From the NCBI GenBank assembly GCA_026398285.1, contig JAPLTI010000279.1, positions 1 through 9,021 of the forward strand: a DNA stretch of 9,021 nt. The letters run 5' to 3'. Under the pieces are notes generated by a model. It was not told where the DNA came from. It ran no database searches and worked only from the letters and a program-made list of their open reading frames with translations. Below are positions 5,818 to 9,021 of this stretch, in pieces. A program made the translations under genes and the position numbers. This stretch comes from Verrucomicrobiota bacterium. Its GTDB lineage: Bacteria; Verrucomicrobiota; Verrucomicrobiia; Chthoniobacterales; Terrimicrobiaceae. Every line of letters begins with the position of its first letter. The first letter of the stretch is position 1.

Positions 5818-5825
5818 GCACTTTT

Positions 5826-5861
5826 TACTCGTTACCCGCTACAGCCGACTTCGTCGGCTTC
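5826..5861. repeat. 36-bp dispersed repeat with triloop hairpin (right copy)
   Basis: Direct-orientation partner of 3752-3787. Its hairpin is perfect: AGCCGAC, TTC, GTCGGCT (5843-5859). A shorter relative with the same 7-3-7 geometry and a shared CTACAG lead-in is at 7971-7995. Confidence 0.7.
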
Positions 5862-5948
5862 CCATACCAAAGCGACTTCTTCAGCGACCGACAGAATTTC
5901 TTCGAAACGCCTTCGACTCGGACTAAGACTTCGTCGTCAGAAGGCGTA

Positions 5949-5983
5949 GTCGAGTGTCCAGAGTCGAGCGTCGAGAGGCGAGG
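5949..5983. repeat. degenerate heptamer array, 5 units
   Basis: Units are GTCGAGT, GTCCAGA, GTCGAGC, GTCGAGA and GGCGAGG. The array lies 29 bp beyond the AbiEii stop and is related to the arrays at 2484-2539 and 8248-8275. Confidence 0.7.
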
Positions 5984-6012
5984 GCAATTGGGAAGACATA
6001 AGAGGAGGCATT

Positions 6013-6858
6013 TCAGTTCGGCAGAAGATCGATGAGTTCTCGTTGGACGAGTCGTGCGGCTTCTTGAGGATCGTATTCGATCCCTTGTCGCAAAAGATCG
6101 TGCATATCGGAGCGAAATCCGGGATCGGCCATGTGGCCTGCCAGCAGTGCGGTAAATTCCGCACGCCCGGCCCGTGATTTTTCTGCGTCGAGATAGTGGC
6201 GGAAGGATTCCATAACCTCAGCTGAGCTGAATCCTTGCAATGGCATCGAGATGGCTCGATGGAGATCGAAAAGATCGCGACCACGCCTCCTTTGGAAAAG
6301 TGCCCGCATTTTCGTGCCAAGCATTTCGTTGATCTCGTAACCCCTCACGATGGTTTCGATTTGTTCCTTCCGGAATAAAAATCCAAACGGAAGCTCACAG
6401 ATTGATCGATGCGGCGTGCGCTCTGTTACATTCGCTTCCACGACAATTCGCAGGAATTTGCCCGGTTCGACTACCGAGGGAACATCGTAGGTCATTCGCA
6501 AAACTCTGGATGGACGAGCAGCATTCCTCACGGCCAATCTCAACGATTCCCAGACAGAGTGTTGCGGCTTTCCCAAAACCGGAAGCAAAACACGGCGCAG
6601 ACCCTTGCGGATATGGTCCTCAGGTCGATCACCCACCACGACCAGATCAATATCCTCGCTGTAACGAGATGCTGGAGCCAGATGCACTTTGTGCAAGAGA
6701 GTGCCCCCGCGCATTGCCAACTGGTCGCGAAGAAAATCGTCTCCGAAAAGAGCGGCCATTGCCCGGCACAGCAACAAATCCTGCTCCACTTGTAGCAAAC
6801 TTGGCCAAGGCACTTCCAGTTGATGGCCCAAAACATCTCGCGGAGTGATCCCCATCAT
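6013..6858 (-). CDS. AbiEii/AbiGii-type nucleotidyltransferase toxin (type IV TA)
   Basis: The 281-aa product is the toxin half of an AbiE system. It shows the nucleotidyltransferase signature MRGGTLLHK (G51, G52) followed by RYSEDIDLVVV, whose D69-x-D71 pair binds metal. E141 in VVEANVTER probably supplies the third acid. GTKMRALFQRRRGRDLFDL (181-199) holds K183 and the R/D pair conserved in AbiEii, MenA and related proteins. Family members transfer nucleotides, for example to tRNA acceptor ends, and halt growth on phage infection; which substrate this one uses is unknown. Length is normal and no motif is missing. The start shares ATGA with the AbiEi stop (6855-6858). A second ATG follows directly, so the start is ambiguous by one codon. 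Confidence 0.93.
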   Translation of the reverse strand: MMGITPRDVLGHQLEVPWPSLLQVEQDLLLCRAMAALFGDDFLRDQLAMRGGTLLHKVHLAPASRYSEDIDLVVVGDRPEDHIRKGLRRVLLPVLGKPQHSVWESLRLAVRNAARPSRVLRMTYDVPSVVEPGKFLRIVVEANVTERTPHRSICELPFGFLFRKEQIETIVRGYEINEMLGTKMRALFQRRRGRDLFDLHRAISMPLQGFSSAEVMESFRHYLDAEKSRAGRAEFTALLAGHMADPGFRSDMHDLLRQGIEYDPQEAARLVQRELIDLLPN

Positions 6859-7676
6859 ACAATTTCAATGTTTTCGACCACGCGCCAACGCTCGTTTCGA
6901 GGAGCACTCGACTCACACTTCGCACCACTTCCAAGTGGCACCCACACTGGGCGATCCGGCAAATACTTTTCCAAGGTCGAAGCCAAATTCACATGCTCCA
7001 TTTTTTCAAAAAGAAACCCCAACCGTTGCATCGTCGCCACCTCGTTCTCTATTTCCAGCACGCGCTTCAAAGAGGCGGTCTTAAGCAACTGCAACAAAGG
7101 TCGGATCGTCTCCGCAACGCGTGCGATGCCTCCAATCCGAGGCGCATAGCGCACCAAGTCGAAAACGGTCGTTTCAGGTGTGCTTACTTTCATCGGCGCA
7201 AACGCGCCGGGAGCATCCTGCACTTCAGCCATGTTGCATCGGGATTTCACAAAAAATTTCAGTCGTTGCCGCCCCAGCAGCACATCACGCCGCGGAGCAT
7301 CTGTAACAATCTGAATAATCTGGAGCGCTTGCGGCTGCGACCCGTGAATGGCTGCTGCAGAGTGAAGCCCGACATAGTATGGATGTCCAAGCCAAGCAAA
7401 GTAGTCATCTAACCAGCGATCATATCTTGAGCCACCGAAGGCCGCATCGCCCTCTCCTTTGATAACAAAAAAAGACTGCCATCGTGCCACTCTCGTGACC
7501 CTCTTGCCTAATCGCCGCAGTTGATCTTTTGCGCTTCGCTCTCCCAAACCCGTCGCCTGCGTCGCGTCATCGACGGAAAAGCCATATCGGCCAGATGCAG
7601 AACATTTATCAACAAAATTTTCAGCTGCACCTCGATTGAAAGTCAAGCCAAAACCAGATGGAATTTCCATTTGCAT
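6855..7676 (-). CDS. AbiEi-family antitoxin (type IV TA)
   Basis: The 273-aa product fits the AbiEi antitoxin layout. An N-terminal winged-helix region covers about residues 15-75 (FSVDDATQATGLGERSAKDQL, then RLGKRVTRVARWQSFFVIKG). The AbiEi core begins with YYVGLHSAAAIHGSQPQ (about 100-116) and holds STPETTVFDLVRY (about 164-176), a well-kept family motif. In studied AbiE systems this protein represses the operon by binding inverted repeats upstream and counteracts the toxin without stable contact. Immediate overlap with AbiEii confirms the assignment. The ATG at 7676 gives the full N-terminus. The upstream DNA is dense with palindromic repeats, including a perfect one at 7863-7877, but too far away to be an obvious operator. 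Confidence 0.9.
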   Translation of the reverse strand: MQMEIPSGFGLTFNRGAAENFVDKCSASGRYGFSVDDATQATGLGERSAKDQLRRLGKRVTRVARWQSFFVIKGEGDAAFGGSRYDRWLDDYFAWLGHPYYVGLHSAAAIHGSQPQALQIIQIVTDAPRRDVLLGRQRLKFFVKSRCNMAEVQDAPGAFAPMKVSTPETTVFDLVRYAPRIGGIARVAETIRPLLQLLKTASLKRVLEIENEVATMQRLGFLFEKMEHVNLASTLEKYLPDRPVWVPLGSGAKCESSAPRNERWRVVENIEIV

Positions 7677-7901
7677 TTCATCACATAAAATGTGTCAGTC
7701 TGCAAACACATTTCTCTTTTTATGCCATCAGCTACCAGTCCTCCGCCATCAGCTTTCGGCAGCCCATCTGCCAAGCAGGACAGCTCGCGAAGCGAGAGGG
7801 GGCTGTGTTTCCACAAGCCCGTGCAAGTTCGCTTGTGAAGGGATTTGAAAACGCAACGCCAGCACAGGTTACCTGTGGGAAGCCCTGAACCTCTGCTTCA
7901 T
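7677..7901. other. gene-free stretch with short hairpins upstream of abiE
   Basis: No gene is supported here. Visible structures are a near-direct repeat of GCCATCAGCT (7724 and 7745 region), a hairpin CTCGC, GAA, GCGAG (7784-7796) inside a looser ACAGC/GCTGT stem, a CAAG, TTCG, CTTG stem near 7827, and a perfect CACAGG, TTA, CCTGTG hairpin (7863-7877). On the minus strand this would be the promoter and leader region of the AbiE pair, but I cannot assign -35 and -10 boxes with confidence. Confidence 0.5.
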
Positions 7902-7960
7902 CCCTGTTCATCCGAGCCATCTGTGGTTAATTTTTCGTGTTTATTGGTGTGATTGGTGGT
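7902..7960 (-). repeat. 'TTAACCACAGATGG' type dispersed repeat
   Basis: On the minus strand it reads CACCAATCACACCAATAAAC, then TTAACCACAGATGG and CTCGGATGAACAGGG. It is a relative of 151-184, 2560-2590 and 2741-2768. It follows the truncated wzt-like fragment at the same linker codon where the copy at 2451-2802 carries other repeats. Confidence 0.6.
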
Positions 7961-7970
7961 CCTGTCCGCA

Positions 7971-7997
7971 CTCGCTACAGCCCGCGCAGCGGGCTTG
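7971..7997. repeat. triloop hairpin repeat abutting the wzt-like fragment
   Basis: CTCGCTACAG leads into AGCCCGC, GCA, GCGGGCT (7979-7995), the same 7-3-7 geometry as at 5843-5859 but with different paired bases. It begins at the codon (GEVNDRTK) where homology to the ATPase gene at 2970 ends. Confidence 0.6.
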
Positions 7998-8236
7998 GTC
8001 CTATCATTCACCTCCCCGATTTTTAAATACGGATCTTCTTTCCCGCGCACGCGATGCCACCAGCGATTCACATCATGCGCCAACGACCCCGTCCCGACTG
8101 CACCGAGGCGGTAGAGCTTGGACCCAGGCAAGGTTGAGAACCTGCGCGGGAGACTACCGAAGGTAGCCCGTAGGGTGAGACGCCGAGGGCAAGGCGCGAA
8201 TCAAATATTTTCAACGCGAATTACGGTGTCGGACAG
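7994..8236 (-). pseudogene. 5' fragment of a second Wzt-like ABC ATPase gene, broken by an insert
   Basis: Reading down from 8236, codons give (CTG)SDTVIRVENI, then TGA at 8201-8203. The same frame resumes after an 86-bp insert with SKLYRLGAVGTGSLAHDVN and ends at GEVNDRTK (7994). The resumed part equals the copy at 2970 at 42 of 43 residues (A for E), while the DNA differs at about 14 of 120 sites, nearly all synonymous. The two genes therefore diverged under selection before this one was broken. The ATPase core is absent; hairpin and dispersed repeats follow instead. CTG stands where ATG would be, directly after a heptamer array. No functional product is expected. Confidence 0.8.
8122..8207. 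repeat. 86-bp palindromic insert in the wzt-like fragment
   Basis: It replaces 5 bp present at the matching site of the 2970 copy, a net gain of 81 bp (27 codons), so frame is kept but a TGA is brought in. It contains the hairpin CTACC, GAA, GGTAG (8154-8166) and a GC-rich tail (GAGACGCCGAGGGCAAGGCG). It looks like a REP-type or small miniature element. Confidence 0.65.
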
Positions 8237-8247
8237 GGGAAGTAGAG

Positions 8248-8275
8248 ACGAGGGGCGAGGGTCGAGAGTCGAGGG
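8248..8275. repeat. heptamer array, 4 units
   Basis: Units are GACGAGG, GGCGAGG, GTCGAGA and GTCGAGG. It lies between the 64-aa gene (stop 8290) and the wzt-like fragment (8236), at a cassette border like the other two arrays. Confidence 0.75.
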
Positions 8276-8289
8276 CTGGCGGTCGCGCC

Positions 8290-8484
8290 TCAGGCTGCGG
8301 CCAATACTTTCGAATCGATCAAATGGACCAGGGCATTCACCAATTGGTTCTTTTGCTTAACAATAGATTGCCCGTGATGGACTTTCCTCTCCAAGCAGAT
8401 GCCCAGAGTTGCATCACTCACGCGGATCAGTCGATTTCCCTCGGCCAAGCGGGTCATTTCGATTTTTAGGTTTTCGATATTCAT
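8290..8484 (-). CDS. small protein of unknown function (64 aa), second gene of a pair
   Basis: I do not recognise a named family. The product has a hydrophilic N-terminus (MNIENLKIEMTRLAEGN), a short segment IRVSDATLGICLERKVHHG and a helical end KQKNQLVNALVHLIDSKVL, and is predicted soluble. It starts 4 nt after the stop of the 118-aa gene, so the two are surely cotranscribed and probably coupled. Size, spacing and position in a row of toxin-antitoxin pairs suggest it is the partner of the 118-aa protein. The stop lies only 15 bp from a heptamer array, so the C-terminus could be slightly shortened. Confidence 0.6.
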   Translation of the reverse strand: MNIENLKIEMTRLAEGNRLIRVSDATLGICLERKVHHGQSIVKQKNQLVNALVHLIDSKVLAAA

Positions 8485-8488
8485 AAGG

Positions 8489-8845
8489 TTAAAATCCCAT
8501 TTTTTTAATCCAACTCAACATAATTTCTGGAGTTGGGTATCCATACTGCAGATAAGCTTCTTGAGCCAATTTTTCGAATCCCGATTCATTCAACTCCATG
8601 ACGGATTCTGGTGGTTCATCCAACGCGACAGCAAGAGACTCCAAAACTTCATGATAAATCGAGATGCCTACCTCCCTCTCGTCCAAATCGCTGGAAATCT
8701 GAATCGTGATTCGCTTTCCTTCAATAATGGCTTTCGCGAGTGCAGGTCTGCCAATCGGATCGAGCATTTTTCCCTCAACCCCGACAATCTCAAAAATGAA
8801 GTGCCCGGATGGAAAATTGAGATTCGCAAAAGCCTCAAAGTTCAT
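8489..8845 (-). CDS. protein of unknown function (118 aa) with an HE-containing helix
   Basis: I do not recognise a named family. The first half is predicted beta-rich (FIFEIVG, then KRITIQISS), followed by a helix DEREVGISIYHEVLESLAVA with H65-E66 and E69, and a second helical part GFEKLAQEAYLQYG. The HE pair within an amphipathic helix recalls zincin-like proteases, but the usual HExxH is absent, so catalysis is only a guess. The ATG at 8845 shares ATGA with the stop of the ORF6N/wzt fusion frame (8842-8844), so ribosomes finishing that frame could restart here. With the 64-aa gene it forms the rightmost cassette of the island. Confidence 0.65.
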   Translation of the reverse strand: MNFEAFANLNFPSGHFIFEIVGVEGKMLDPIGRPALAKAIIEGKRITIQISSDLDEREVGISIYHEVLESLAVALDEPPESVMELNESGFEKLAQEAYLQYGYPTPEIMLSWIKKMGF

Positions 8846-8888
8846 TTCGTGTCCCCGACTCGAATCACCACATCACGATCAGACATTT

Positions 8889-8897
8889 CCCCCCCCC
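8889..8897. repeat. nine-base C/G homopolymer
   Basis: Nine consecutive C on the plus strand (G on the coding strand) make up the Trp-Gly-Gly-Glu codons at the ORF6N junction, two bases before ATG 8886. A length change would uncouple the ORF6N frame from the downstream wzt-like codons. Confidence 0.7.
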
Positions 8898-8928
8898 AAC
8901 TTGAAATCACAGATTGTGATTTCAAGTT
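8898..8928. repeat. perfect 14-bp inverted repeat inside ORF6N codons
   Basis: AACTTGAAATCACA and TGTGATTTCAAGTT are perfect arms around GAT. The element encodes NLKSQSVISS of the ORF6N domain, so both protein and palindrome are retained here. It ends directly at the homopolymer and junction with the wzt-like start. Confidence 0.75.
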
Positions 8929-9021
8929 TGAGACCTCCTCGGCCGTGAGTTGAAACATGAACCTGCTTGGAAATCTTGCAGGGTTTCGTTTAACCACTTG
9001 ATTCAAAGCGCGTGTTTCAAC

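Larger units (their letters stand above)
5674..6012. other. intergenic stretch: IS right end, hairpin repeat, heptamers
   Basis: This 339-bp stretch has no convincing gene. It holds the untranslated right end of the insertion sequence (to 5817), the right copy of the 36-bp repeat (5826-5861), a loose inverted repeat CGCCTTC/GAAGGCG (near 5909 and 5940), and a five-unit heptamer array (5949-5983) ending 29 bp from the AbiEii stop codon. Confidence 0.6.
8842..9021 (-). pseudogene. ORF6N-domain gene fragment fused to wzt-like first codons
   Basis: The frame enters from the right edge and stops at 8842. Residues 1-44 visible here are ORF6N domain: VETRALNQVVKRNPARFPSR, then FMFQLTAEEVSNLKSQSVIS and SWGG. 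ORF6N occurs in phage and island DNA-binding proteins. Normally SSWGG is followed by RRxLPYAFTEQG; instead the frame continues E-MSDRDVVIRV-GDTK and stops. MSDRDVVIRV equals the first ten residues of the wzt-like gene at 2970. The ORF6N gene is thus truncated at its 3' side and joined in frame to another gene's start. ATG 8886 could also be used by itself for a 14-aa leader. The stop overlaps the next gene's ATG. Confidence 0.82.

Noticed and set aside
6402..6848. Two overlapping plus-strand open frames of 128 and 148 codons
   Set aside because: Both are antisense to the well-supported AbiEii gene and show no family motifs.
7898..8131. 77-aa protein starting at TTG 8131 as a real gene
   Set aside because: It is the middle of a wzt-like gene followed by dispersed-repeat peptides (TTNHTNKHEK, TTDGSDEQG). 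It has no true start and no ATPase core, so it is treated as a pseudogene fragment.
8399..8953. Long open frame on the plus strand (184 codons)
   Set aside because: It lies antisense to the 118-aa gene and the ORF6N fragment, has a Phe/Ser-rich composition with no domain, and no start signal. It is a shadow.
8949..9021. GTTGAAAC and GTTTCAAC about 65 bp apart, resembling CRISPR repeat ends
   Set aside because: They are inverted, not direct, occur once each, and both are codons of the ORF6N domain (VET and MFQL), which explains them.

Overview
The window looks like an accessory island in a free-living Gram-negative bacterium, most likely of the PVC group (Verrucomicrobia or a relative). That assignment is an inference and a weak one. 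It rests on the GbsR-type regulator next to a polysaccharide exporter and on short dispersed repeats (heptamers of the GTCGAGA type, and repeats reading 'ACCACGGAT...' or 'TTAACCAC...'), which I associate with such genomes. I recognised no rRNA, tRNA or CRISPR array.

Layout. Every convincing gene except the transposase lies on the minus strand, so the island is best read from right to left. (a) 9021-8842: a 3'-truncated ORF6N-domain gene fused in frame to the first ten codons of a polysaccharide-export ABC ATPase gene (wzt-like). (b) 8845-8290: a tightly spaced pair of unrecognised small genes (118 and 64 aa). (c) 8236-7994: a second 5' fragment of a wzt-like gene, broken by an 86-bp insert. 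(d) 7676-6013: an AbiEi/AbiEii type IV toxin-antitoxin pair. (e) 5817-4244: an IS1182-type insertion sequence with 21-bp terminal inverted repeats, plus-strand transposase. (f) 4242-3794: a DUF4258/DUF2283 pair. (g) 3719-3061: a PIN-domain/ribbon-helix-helix toxin-antitoxin pair. (h) 2970-2121: the third and longest wzt-like copy. It keeps its N-terminus and Walker A but is frameshifted at a heptamer tandem repeat and ends before the ABC signature and Walker B. (i) 2047-1445: a GbsR/MarR-like regulator. (j) 1385-525: an intact Wzm-type ABC-2 permease. (k) 414-229: a possible small hypothetical gene, then repeat-rich DNA.

How it fits together. The ancestral context appears to be a polysaccharide or O-antigen export locus (permease, ATPase, regulator). 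Its ATPase gene has been broken repeatedly. Four two-gene cassettes, three of them recognisable or predicted toxin-antitoxin modules, lie in a row in one orientation. At most of their borders are wzt 5' fragments, (GTCGAGA)n heptamer arrays or short triloop hairpins. The permease has no complete ATPase partner inside the window.

The most unusual signals are the cassette-array architecture, the out-of-frame heptamer array whose loss of one unit would re-fuse the ATPase halves, the repeated reuse of wzt 5' ends, and an ORF6N gene cut three codons after a perfect palindrome.
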